Below, one piece after another: positions 36,709-44,505 of a DNA stretch of 64,000 nt (within the stretch, counting starts at the first letter, position 1; each line of letters begins with the position of its first letter). A program made the position numbers and the translations under genes. The notes under the pieces are model-generated. The model did not search any database and had not been told where the DNA came from. It saw only the letters and a program-made list of their open reading frames with translations. The stretch is from an uncultured Clostridia bacterium (GTDB taxonomy: Bacteria; Bacillota; Clostridia; Christensenellales; Borkfalkiaceae): positions 1 through 64,000 of the forward strand of contig CALVLH010000007.1 of the NCBI GenBank assembly GCA_944336975.1, in the 5' to 3' direction.

Positions 36709-37983
36709 ATGAAGGAGCTTTATCCCGTCAGAAAATTCCATCCGTCGGATACGGTCGCCGTCTCCGTTCCCGCGTCCAAGAGCATCACCAACCGTGCGCT
36801 CCTGCTCGCCGCGCTCTCGCGCGGTACCGTCTCGCTTTCGGGCGGGGCGCTGAGCGACGATACCCGCGCATTTTTTAACTGTCTCCTGTCGCTCGGGATC
36901 CGCGCCGAACTCAAAGACGGAGAACTCCTCGTCTGCGGTTGCGGCGGCGACATCCCCCGCAAAAAAGCGGAGATCGACGTGGCGAGCGCGGGAACGGCGG
37001 CGCGCTTCCTCACCGTTGCGCTTGCCTTCTGCGGCGGAGATTATACGATGGACGCTTCCGAACAGATGCGGCGCCGTCCGATGAAAGAGATCCTCGACGT
37101 GCTCCGCGAAGCGGGCGTACAGATCGAATGTTTGCGGGAAGCCGACCATTTCCCTTTCCGACTTCGCTCAGGCGGCATTACCGCCTCCTCGATGACGGTG
37201 GATACGGAAAAAAGCTCTCAATACGCCAGCGCCGTCCTGATGGCGGCGGGCGCGATCGGGCATCCTTTTTCCCTGCGCCTGACGGGGACGCGCACCCACG
37301 GGAGCTATATCGGCATCACTTTGCGCCTTTTGGAGGCGTTCAACGTGCCCTTCGAGCGCAACGGCGACGTGATCGCCGTCTTCCCCTCCCGCAATCCCCC
37401 CGCGCATTACGCGATCGAACCGGACGTCTCGGGCGCCTGCTATTTTTACGCCCTTTCCCTGCTCTTCCGCACGCGCGTGCTTGTGCGTGGCGTTCGGCAG
37501 GACAGTATGCAGGGGGATATGAAATTTCTCGCCCTTCTCAAAGAGAAAGGCGTCGTCTTCACGCAGACGGAGGAAGGATTGCTCGCCGACGGAAGCGACG
37601 TCGCCTCCTTCGGCGGATTTGACGCGGACATGAAGGATTTTTCCGATCAGGCGCTCACCGTCGCCGCGCTCGCGCCCTTCGCGACGGGCGAAACGCGCAT
37701 CCGCAACGTCGGGCATATCCGCTTGCAGGAATGCGATCGGATGCGGGCGATCGCGGAAAATCTCAACGCGCTCGGCGTTCCCGCCGAGATCAGAGGCGAC
37801 GACGTCGTCATCCGCCCCGCCCCCGTGCGCGGCGGGCTCGTGCGCACTTTCTCCGATCACCGCGTGGCGATGGCGTTTACGCTCATCGGGTTAAAGACGG
37901 GAAACGTGACGATCGAAAACCCCGCCTGCTGTAAAAAGACGTTCGAGAATTACTTCGAACTCATCGACGGACTGACAAAATAA
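36709..37983 (+). CDS. aroA: 3-phosphoshikimate 1-carboxyvinyltransferase (EPSP synthase)
   Basis: 424 residues. Joins PEP to shikimate-3-phosphate. Motifs: VPASKSITNRALLLAAL at the N-terminus, SAGTAARFLTVALAF, and near the C-terminus FSDHRVAMAF. The frame is open for 50 codons further upstream, but that part crosses the promoter and has no EPSP synthase resemblance. There is no ribosome site before the ATG, and the promoter position suggests a leader of 0-3 bases. It stands alone with its own terminator. Confidence 0.94.
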   Translation: MKELYPVRKFHPSDTVAVSVPASKSITNRALLLAALSRGTVSLSGGALSDDTRAFFNCLLSLGIRAELKDGELLVCGCGGDIPRKKAEIDVASAGTAARFLTVALAFCGGDYTMDASEQMRRRPMKEILDVLREAGVQIECLREADHFPFRLRSGGITASSMTVDTEKSSQYASAVLMAAGAIGHPFSLRLTGTRTHGSYIGITLRLLEAFNVPFERNGDVIAVFPSRNPPAHYAIEPDVSGACYFYALSLLFRTRVLVRGVRQDSMQGDMKFLALLKEKGVVFTQTEEGLLADGSDVASFGGFDADMKDFSDQALTVAALAPFATGETRIRNVGHIRLQECDRMRAIAENLNALGVPAEIRGDDVVIRPAPVRGGLVRTFSDHRVAMAFTLIGLKTGNVTIENPACCKKTFENYFELIDGLTK

Positions 37984-38083
37984 AGCGCTTCTCTTCCCCG
38001 CCGCAGAAATCGGAGCGGCCGCGGCAAAGCGCAAAAAGAAGCGGAGCCGCATGCAAGCGGTTCCGTGCTCATAGCCCTATCGG

Positions 38084-38111
38084 AAACGCCCGACGGCAAA
38101 GTCGGGCGTTT
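38084..38111 (+). terminator. Terminator after aroA
   Basis: AAACGCCCGAC pairs with GTCGGGCGTTT around a six-base loop, followed by TTC. The preceding 100 bases (37984-38083) hold nothing else I can support. Confidence 0.85.
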
Positions 38112-38162
38112 TTCATATAGTCAGAGATTTTACACACAGTCAAACGTTTTACAAAACGAAGC

Positions 38163-38192
38163 GCCGCCGCGCGGGAACTCCCGCGCGGCGGC
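38163..38192. terminator. Terminator after the anchored MBL gene
   Basis: A perfect 30-base palindrome (GCCGCCGCGCGGGA and its complement) followed by GCTTCGTTTTG on the minus strand and AGTTTTA on the plus strand. Confidence 0.75.
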
Positions 38193-38208
38193 AGTTTTAT
38201 GTATCCGC

Positions 38209-39465
38209 TTATTCTCCGCCCGTCGTCTGCGGCCAGACGCGGTTGGCTTTGAACCACTCCGTATCTTTGAGGATGGTCGAGTTTTCAGAGCACCAAAGTT
38301 TGAACGTCTTTTCCGTTTCGGACTCCGATTTCCCATAATAAAATACAATATCGCCGTTCATATCCTTGTATCCGTTTGTCTCCTCATCCCACATAATGGT
38401 GACATATATATTTTGAGTATATGCGGAAATACGGTCGATAAACGCCTGTGTCGGAAATACGTTTTCCTCTGCCGAGCCGTATTCGTTATAGCCGGCGCAA
38501 CAGCTTACAACGGTATTACGGGGACGGATGACGCTCAGAAGCGCTTCCGTGGAGGACGTTTCACTGCCGTGGTGTCCCGCTTTATAAAGATCGACCTGCG
38601 GAAGCTCGTTCTCTTCCACGAGATGCTCCTCGCCTTCTTTTTCCAGATCGCCCGTGAACAGACAATTGATCTTTTCATCTCCGATCTGTTGTGTCAGGAG
38701 CATACAGACAGAATAATTATTTTCATCGCCCGATTCATGTTCATAATAATAATTATAGAGGATATTCATGGAGACCGTCTGCGCTTCGTTAAGATAATAG
38801 GTACGTTGCGCCCCGTCTTCATTGTTCCAACACTGCAATCCCGTATATATTTCCGCGCCCTGCGACTGCGCATATTCGATCGCCGTACAATACCGACTGT
38901 ACAAAGTCGGATTTCCCGCAGCCGTTTCCGTTTTCAGATTTGTACGCGCAAACTGAATGACCGTTCCGATCTCATAGCTATACAGAATCCCGTTATATTT
39001 CCCGCCCGAACTCGTGCCGACCATCCCCGCTATATGGTCGCTGTCTCCGTGCGTGACGATGACATATTCCAGCACGCCGTCGGTACAATAGACATCGAGA
39101 TATTCCTTGATCGCTTCCGCATTTCCCTGCGTGGGACCTGCATCGATCAGAACTTCGGTATTGCCCACTTTGATCAGCGTACAATCCCCGCTTGCTTTTA
39201 CCGACGGAGCGATAAAATGAACGGACATATCCGCCGCGGCAATTTCGGCGACGTCGCCCGTTACTGCAGGGTCGGTATTCGGTCCTCCCGGTTGCTCCGT
39301 CTGAGGAGGATTGAGCATGGCGAGCAGATCGTCCCATGTTTTGCCCTTGTAAATAAACCAATAATAGTACGCGGCGGCGAGGAGCGCGATGATGAGAAGA
39401 ATGATCATCAACGCGAATAGGATCCCCCGCTTTCCGCTTATCGTCTTTTTTCTTCGTTTCGCCAT
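38209..39465 (-). CDS. Membrane-anchored ComEC-like MBL-fold hydrolase
   Basis: 418 residues. A basic N-terminus is followed by one membrane helix (about 14-38), then a Pro-rich linker and an MBL domain outside the membrane: THGDSDHIAG, FTGDLE and GHHGSE. This resembles the C-terminal nuclease-like domain of ComEC and its stand-alone relatives. An extracellular nuclease or phosphodiesterase is likely; DNA as substrate is inference. It is 35 bases after the GH51 gene, probably by read-through, with AAGGAGA rather far (16 bases) from the ATG. Its codons are less GC-rich than its neighbours' and it is rich in Tyr and Asn, so it may be a later arrival. Confidence 0.8.
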   Translation of the reverse strand: MAKRRKKTISGKRGILFALMIILLIIALLAAAYYYWFIYKGKTWDDLLAMLNPPQTEQPGGPNTDPAVTGDVAEIAAADMSVHFIAPSVKASGDCTLIKVGNTEVLIDAGPTQGNAEAIKEYLDVYCTDGVLEYVIVTHGDSDHIAGMVGTSSGGKYNGILYSYEIGTVIQFARTNLKTETAAGNPTLYSRYCTAIEYAQSQGAEIYTGLQCWNNEDGAQRTYYLNEAQTVSMNILYNYYYEHESGDENNYSVCMLLTQQIGDEKINCLFTGDLEKEGEEHLVEENELPQVDLYKAGHHGSETSSTEALLSVIRPRNTVVSCCAGYNEYGSAEENVFPTQAFIDRISAYTQNIYVTIMWDEETNGYKDMNGDIVFYYGKSESETEKTFKLWCSENSTILKDTEWFKANRVWPQTTGGE

Positions 39466-39500
39466 AATGTATCTTACGCCGATCTCCTTGTGAAATTACT

Positions 39501-41030
39501 TTAATAGGTAAATTTAAGAAAACTCCAACTCATGGCGGGAAGCCTGAGCGACACCTTGGAGCCGCCCCTGACGGTCGGAAGATCTTTCTTGTGCGGCACG
39601 ACCGTATCGGGATGATCGAACCCGTTGACGGCGAAGAGATCGGAAGAGGTCATTTCCACATAATCGCACGCCGCAAGTTTCCCGAAAGAGCGCAATTCCA
39701 GCTCCACGTCGCGCGATTTCTGCGCGTAATTGCACAGGAACACGCACACTTCGCGCTTTTCGCGGTCATGCGTCACCGCCTCGTTGACATAACGCGCCTC
39801 ACCGTACATATTTTCAAAACAATCGGAATCGGAAATGGTGCGCACCGTTTCCCCGCGGGCATTGTTCGCCGCGTAAAAGAAGGGGTAAAAGGATGTCTGA
39901 CGGAAGGTCCCGCCGCCCTTTTCCGTCATGATGGGCGCGATGACGTTGACGAGCTGCGCGAGGCACGCCGCTTTGACGACGTCGCAGTTGCGGAGCAAGG
40001 TGTTCATGAGTCCCGCGAACACGAGGCTGTCCTGGAAGGTATACACGTCTTCGAGGATGTGCGGCGCACGCTTCCACAGCGGTTCCGTCCGCGGCGCGTT
40101 GACCGTCCAGATGTTCCACTCGTCGAAGGAGATCCCCACCCGCTTTTGCGAACGCACTTTCGCGCGGACATATTCGATGGTCGCGCGGAGCGTGCCGATA
40201 TATTCGTCCATATCGTCCGCACTGCCGAGGAAATCCTCAAGCGGGCGCTTGCGTTTGGCGCTGTACATATAGTAACGATGCATGGAAAGCAGGTCGACCT
40301 GCTTGTAGGTATGTTCCAACACCGTTCTGTCCCATTCGGGGAAGGTTGGCATCTCGTGATTGGAAGAGCCGGAGACGATGAGTTTGAGCTTGCCGTTCGG
40401 TCCGGGCTTGCCGTCCATCTCGCCGTTGCTCCAACGCATGACCTTCGCCGCTTCGAGCGCCTTTTTGCCGTATTCGTCGGCGGAGAGATGCCCGATCTGC
40501 CAGGGCCCGTCCATCTCGTTGCCGATACACCAATATTTTACGTTATAAGGCTCTTCCGCGCCGTTGGCGCGGCGCATATCCGAATACTGCGTGCCGCCCG
40601 CGTGATTGCAGTATTCCACGAGGTGCGCGGCGTCCATGATCCCCGCCGTGCCCATGTTCACCGCCATCATCGGCTCGATCCCCGCCTTTTTGCACCACTT
40701 CATGAACTCGTCCGTACCGAACTCGTTGGTCTCCGTGGTGAACCAGGCGAGATCCAGCCGCGTGGGGCGCTGTTCGCGCGGTCCGATGCCGTCCTCCCAG
40801 CGATACCCCGAGAGGAAATTTCCGCCCGGATAGCGCACGATGGGAACGGAAAGTTCCCTGATGAGTCCGATCACGTCGCCGCGGAACCCGTCCGCGTCCG
40901 CAGTGGGATGATCGGGCTCGTAAATGCCCTCGTATACCGCCCTTCCCAGATGTTCGATGAACGAGCCGTAGATGTGTTCGTCGATCGCGCCGATCTTCAG
41001 ATTTGCGTCCGCAAAAATCCTGACTTTCAT
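39501..41030 (-). CDS. abfA: Alpha-L-arabinofuranosidase (GH51)
   Basis: 509 residues, intracellular. Releases terminal alpha-L-arabinofuranose from arabinan or arabinoxylan fragments. Acid/base Glu in IGNEMDG (about 168) and nucleophile Glu in FDEWNIW (about 303); N-terminus HIYGSFIEHLGR-like. No signal peptide, so it works on imported oligosaccharides. ATAAGGAG precedes the ATG. It belongs to the GH127-UDPGP-orphan-GH51 unit and supplies arabinose to AraA. Confidence 0.95.
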   Translation of the reverse strand: MKVRIFADANLKIGAIDEHIYGSFIEHLGRAVYEGIYEPDHPTADADGFRGDVIGLIRELSVPIVRYPGGNFLSGYRWEDGIGPREQRPTRLDLAWFTTETNEFGTDEFMKWCKKAGIEPMMAVNMGTAGIMDAAHLVEYCNHAGGTQYSDMRRANGAEEPYNVKYWCIGNEMDGPWQIGHLSADEYGKKALEAAKVMRWSNGEMDGKPGPNGKLKLIVSGSSNHEMPTFPEWDRTVLEHTYKQVDLLSMHRYYMYSAKRKRPLEDFLGSADDMDEYIGTLRATIEYVRAKVRSQKRVGISFDEWNIWTVNAPRTEPLWKRAPHILEDVYTFQDSLVFAGLMNTLLRNCDVVKAACLAQLVNVIAPIMTEKGGGTFRQTSFYPFFYAANNARGETVRTISDSDCFENMYGEARYVNEAVTHDREKREVCVFLCNYAQKSRDVELELRSFGKLAACDYVEMTSSDLFAVNGFDHPDTVVPHKKDLPTVRGGSKVSLRLPAMSWSFLKFTY

Positions 41031-41039
41031 AATTTCTCC

Positions 41040-41387
41040 TTATATGAGTCCGAACATGGCGGCGATGTTCACCGTCGCCTCGTTGATGTTGTGCAGGAAC
41101 TTGTTGAGCGCGTTTTCCGCGCCCTTGTCGATCTCGCCGTCCTCCGTCGTGCGGAGCACGGAAATGATCATGTCGAAATTCATGTAAATGACCTTGCACT
41201 CCTCGTCGATCGCTTTCAGCGCGGGATCTTCGCTCCCGTGCTGGATGCGGTACATCTCTTTGATCGTTTTGTTCATGTCCGTAAACAGTTCGACGTTCGC
41301 CGTCTTGAAGATCTCGACCAGCGCGCGGTTGAGTTTCATGAGCTGTTCCAGAAAGGCGAGAACTTCCTTGCTTGCTTGTTCTTCCAT
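41040..41387 (-). CDS. Unknown all-helical 115-residue protein
   Basis: Not recognised. The sequence is predicted to be almost entirely helical (EVLAFLEQLMKLNRALVEIF, then DMIISVLRTTEDGEIDKGAE), slightly acidic, without Cys, signal peptide or membrane segment. The start overlaps the UDPGP stop by one base (TAATG), and GH51 is downstream in the same direction; wedged inside a tight operon it is very likely a real gene. A small adaptor or subunit is possible, but nothing in the sequence proves it. Confidence 0.7.
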   Translation of the reverse strand: MEEQASKEVLAFLEQLMKLNRALVEIFKTANVELFTDMNKTIKEMYRIQHGSEDPALKAIDEECKVIYMNFDMIISVLRTTEDGEIDKGAENALNKFLHNINEATVNIAAMFGLI

Positions 41388-42619
41388 TAAAGTTTCACTC
41401 CGTTTTTTTCGAGAAGGACGCGCGCCGTTTCCACGCTGTCCACTCCCGTTTTGTTTTTGATGGGCGCAAATTCCCGCTCTCTGATCACCTCGAAGGGAAG
41501 ACAGCTCCCCGTCAGGCGTACCATGTCGAGAATGAGCGTTTCGAATTTAAAACCGTTTTCCCGCTCGGGCGTCACGAGCTGTCCCCTCTCGTCGAGATGC
41601 GGGATCTTTTTTCTGACCACGTGCACGGGGATGCGCCGATCGGCGATCTCTTTCAAGATGTCCGTACGGAAGAGATAATTGAGAATCACCCCGTAACAAT
41701 AGGCGAGGTCGCCCGATTCGTCGCGCAGGTTCGCCATCTCCTCGGTGAGTTCGTAATATTCGATGATGTTGGGCTTGCCGTCTTCCAGGCAGAGCACGCC
41801 GACGCGCTCGTGCGGTTCGGCTTTGAGCACCACCTTCGCGCCGCACCCCCTGCCGCTCAGCGCGGTCGCGCCCACAAAGACGGGATCGGCGATGCGTTGC
41901 AGGACATTATCCACCGCAAATACGTTCAGCCATTCCACGCCGCGCGCCCTGAGGTCTTTGTCCAATCCCGCGCGGACCAAAGAGGAATACCAGCCCCCGT
42001 TCCCGTTGGGAGACAGCGCGAGGCTGTCCTTGCGTTCGAGGAGAAGTTTTCCCGCTTCGTCCACGCCGGGCGCCATATCCTGACGGAAGAAATACACGTC
42101 GGACGCGGGATACCCGAAGAAATCGTGCGCGCGGAAAAATTCCCGCGTCGGCGCGTCGTTCTTTTCGCTGGTCATCACATACAGCGGAACGGTCGCGCCG
42201 CATTGCGCGCAGACGTCCTGCAAATTGCGGATGAGCTGTTCGAAGATATAGAGCGGGCGGGTGATCCCGACGTTATACGTCCCCTTGGGCGCGTCCGAAC
42301 CCAATCGCGTTCCCTGTCCTCCCGCGAGGAGCACCGCGCCCACTTTGCCCTCTCGGACGAGCCGTTCGCCGCAGGCGGTAAATTCCGCGCGACGGCGTTC
42401 GATCTCGGCGGTTTTCAGTCCCGAAATGGGCTCGATCTTTCCCGAACCGCTGAGGTTTTCGGGATGTTCGTAACGGGAGATCAGCTCCCAATCGATGTTC
42501 CCGACCTGTTCGAGCAACGCCTTTTGCTCCTCGGGAGAAAGTTCCCCGTAAAAGCGAAGGACGTGCTCCTGCCCGTGCGCCTTCAATTCGCGCAAAGCTC
42601 TTTCGTATTCCATTTTCAT
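41387..42619 (-). CDS. UDPGP-family nucleotidyltransferase
   Basis: 410 residues, UTP-hexose-1-phosphate or UDP-N-acetylhexosamine pyrophosphorylase family. The nucleotide motif is LLAGGQGTRLGSDAPKG (about 97), followed by GITRPLYIFEQLI. The substrate sugar (glucose, GlcNAc or possibly arabinose-1-phosphate-like) is not decidable. In the middle of an arabinoside operon it might make a UDP-sugar from released pentose or hexose phosphate (inference). AGGGGG precedes the ATG; 15 bases after GH127. Confidence 0.85.
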   Translation of the reverse strand: MKMEYERALRELKAHGQEHVLRFYGELSPEEQKALLEQVGNIDWELISRYEHPENLSGSGKIEPISGLKTAEIERRRAEFTACGERLVREGKVGAVLLAGGQGTRLGSDAPKGTYNVGITRPLYIFEQLIRNLQDVCAQCGATVPLYVMTSEKNDAPTREFFRAHDFFGYPASDVYFFRQDMAPGVDEAGKLLLERKDSLALSPNGNGGWYSSLVRAGLDKDLRARGVEWLNVFAVDNVLQRIADPVFVGATALSGRGCGAKVVLKAEPHERVGVLCLEDGKPNIIEYYELTEEMANLRDESGDLAYCYGVILNYLFRTDILKEIADRRIPVHVVRKKIPHLDERGQLVTPERENGFKFETLILDMVRLTGSCLPFEVIREREFAPIKNKTGVDSVETARVLLEKNGVKL

Positions 42620-42634
42620 TTCCCCCTATGTATG

Positions 42635-44434
42635 TTACAGAAACCAGACCTGCATATCGTTTTCGCCCCGATTCGCCCAGGCGTAATAAGGTATGAGCCG
42701 AAGCGTGACGTTCTCCCGTTCGGGCGGCTCGTAAGAATAGAGCGCCGCGCCCGTCGTGAGCCGCTTGGCGGCGACGGTGACTTTCAATCCTCCGACCGTC
42801 TCCACCAAAGCCCCTTCAAGCGAAGGGATCTCCAGGTTGCGCAGGTTTTTGCCGTTGTCGCACGACTCCGCGCAGAGCACGAAGGGACCGTATTCCACCG
42901 CCTTCCTGCCGCTGTTTTCCCAGACGTTCTCGTTTGCGTATACGAAGCGCGGCTTCATTTCAAATTCCGCTTCGACGAGCGTCTCCCCGTCGACATCGAA
43001 ATACAGATAGCCGTCCTTTTCCCGCGGCTTCACAAAACCGCCGTTCACTTTACAGGCAATGCTGACCTGCCACGCGGGGATACGGAGCGCGAGCGTTCCT
43101 TTGCCCTCGGCGCGGACGCGCACCGTGCCGCGATACGGCATCTCCGTCTGCACTTCGGCGCGGAGCCCTTCCGCGCAGACGGAAGAGGAAATGTACTGAT
43201 TGACATAAAGCACTCCCTTCTCCGTGCCGTAGATATAATTCCCCAGCTCGCCGAAAAAGCGCACGAGATTGGGCGGACAGCAGGAACATTCGAACACTTC
43301 GACGCGTTCGATGATGGGCTGATAGGGTTTCTCCTTCAACCCGCGCACATATTCCGTCATGCAGGCGTGGCTTTCCAAGGGATTGGTATAAAAGAACCCC
43401 TTCCCGTTTTCCGATTCGCCCGCGAGGATGTTGTTGTAGAGCACGCGCTCGAAGATCTCGTGATAGACCGCGCGGTTTTCCGCTTTCGCCAGGCGGTCGC
43501 AAAAGAGCGCGAGCGCGATCGCGGAACACGTCTCCGTATAGGAATATTCGTTGGGCAGGTGATAAGCGACGGTGAACCGTTCGCCGAGATAGCTAGATCC
43601 CGTGCCGCCCGTCAGATACATCTTTTTCCCGACGATGTCCGCAAAGAGCGCGCGGGCGGCGGAAAGCAACGCGCCGTCGCCCTCGATCCGCCCCACGTCC
43701 GCCATCGCGATGTAGAGATACAGCGCGCGGACGGCGTGCCCGACCGCCTCATTCTGCTCGCGGACGGGCAGGTGGCTCTGATCGTATTTGCGGTCCGCCC
43801 ACGGATAGATCTCCTCTTCCCGTTGCCCGCGCTCGTCCAGAAAGAACTTCGCGAGGGAGAGATACTTCTCCTGCTTCGTATATTCGTACAGCCTCACGAG
43901 CGCAAGCTCGATCTCGGGATGGCCGCAGGTCGTAAAGCCCGCGTCCCTTTTCTCGTAAAAACGTTCGCAGATGTAGTCGGCATAGCGTTTCATCGCAGCG
44001 AGGAGTTTTTCTCCCTGCCCGCAGGAAGCAAGCGCGACCGCCGCCTCGATGAGATGTCCCGCGCAATACAGTTCGTGCTCCGTACGCTCCTTGAATATGC
44101 GCTCGGGCGCATAGACCTGATAAAAGCTGTTGAAATACCCTTCGGGGCGCTGAGAGGCGCAGATCGCGTCCACCGTATCGGCGACAATCGCGGCGATCTC
44201 CGCGCTGTAACGCCGTTTCTGCATATATGCCGCGGCTTCCAGCCATTTGGCGACGTCCGAATCGTAAAAGATGTGCGGCGGCGTCTCCTGCTTTTCGCAA
44301 CGCACCGCGCGGAAACGTCCCGTCTCTTCGAAACACCGATACACGTTGGGAAGAGAGATCTCCGCATTTTTATCGATGACGTCCGCCCAGAAGCCTTCGC
44401 CGAGCGCGACCTTGTCAAAAGAAACCGTTTCCAT
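42635..44434 (-). CDS. Beta-L-arabinofuranosidase (GH127)
   Basis: 599 residues, (alpha/alpha)6 barrel, formerly DUF1680. The zinc-cysteine catalytic site is present as ECSCCPPN (about 381-388), the cysteine trio that supplies the nucleophile in HypBA1; the matching Glu lies upstream. It removes beta-1,2-linked L-arabinofuranose from hydroxyproline-rich glycoproteins (extensin) or other plant glycans. No signal peptide. Own consensus promoter and an inverted repeat adjoining the -35 box. AAGGAG precedes the ATG. First gene of the second arabinoside unit. Confidence 0.93.
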   Translation of the reverse strand: METVSFDKVALGEGFWADVIDKNAEISLPNVYRCFEETGRFRAVRCEKQETPPHIFYDSDVAKWLEAAAYMQKRRYSAEIAAIVADTVDAICASQRPEGYFNSFYQVYAPERIFKERTEHELYCAGHLIEAAVALASCGQGEKLLAAMKRYADYICERFYEKRDAGFTTCGHPEIELALVRLYEYTKQEKYLSLAKFFLDERGQREEEIYPWADRKYDQSHLPVREQNEAVGHAVRALYLYIAMADVGRIEGDGALLSAARALFADIVGKKMYLTGGTGSSYLGERFTVAYHLPNEYSYTETCSAIALALFCDRLAKAENRAVYHEIFERVLYNNILAGESENGKGFFYTNPLESHACMTEYVRGLKEKPYQPIIERVEVFECSCCPPNLVRFFGELGNYIYGTEKGVLYVNQYISSSVCAEGLRAEVQTEMPYRGTVRVRAEGKGTLALRIPAWQVSIACKVNGGFVKPREKDGYLYFDVDGETLVEAEFEMKPRFVYANENVWENSGRKAVEYGPFVLCAESCDNGKNLRNLEIPSLEGALVETVGGLKVTVAAKRLTTGAALYSYEPPERENVTLRLIPYYAWANRGENDMQVWFL

Positions 44435-44451
44435 AACTTCTCCTTGCCGTT

Positions 44452-44480
44452 ATTATAGAGAATCGGCGCAAAAATGTCAA
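44452..44480 (-). promoter_or_regulatory. Promoter of the GH127-UDPGP-orphan-GH51 unit
   Basis: Minus-strand TTGACA and TATAAT, both consensus, 17-base spacer. Confidence 0.9.
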
Positions 44481-44498
44481 CGGATGAACGCGCATCCG
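44481..44498. promoter_or_regulatory. Inverted repeat abutting the GH127 promoter
   Basis: CGGATG-N6-CATCCG directly adjoins the -35 box, right after the GH36 stop. It could be a regulator site or a weak terminator for GH36; no T run follows in the right place for a classic terminator. Confidence 0.4.
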
Positions 44499-44505
44499 CC
44501 CTTTT

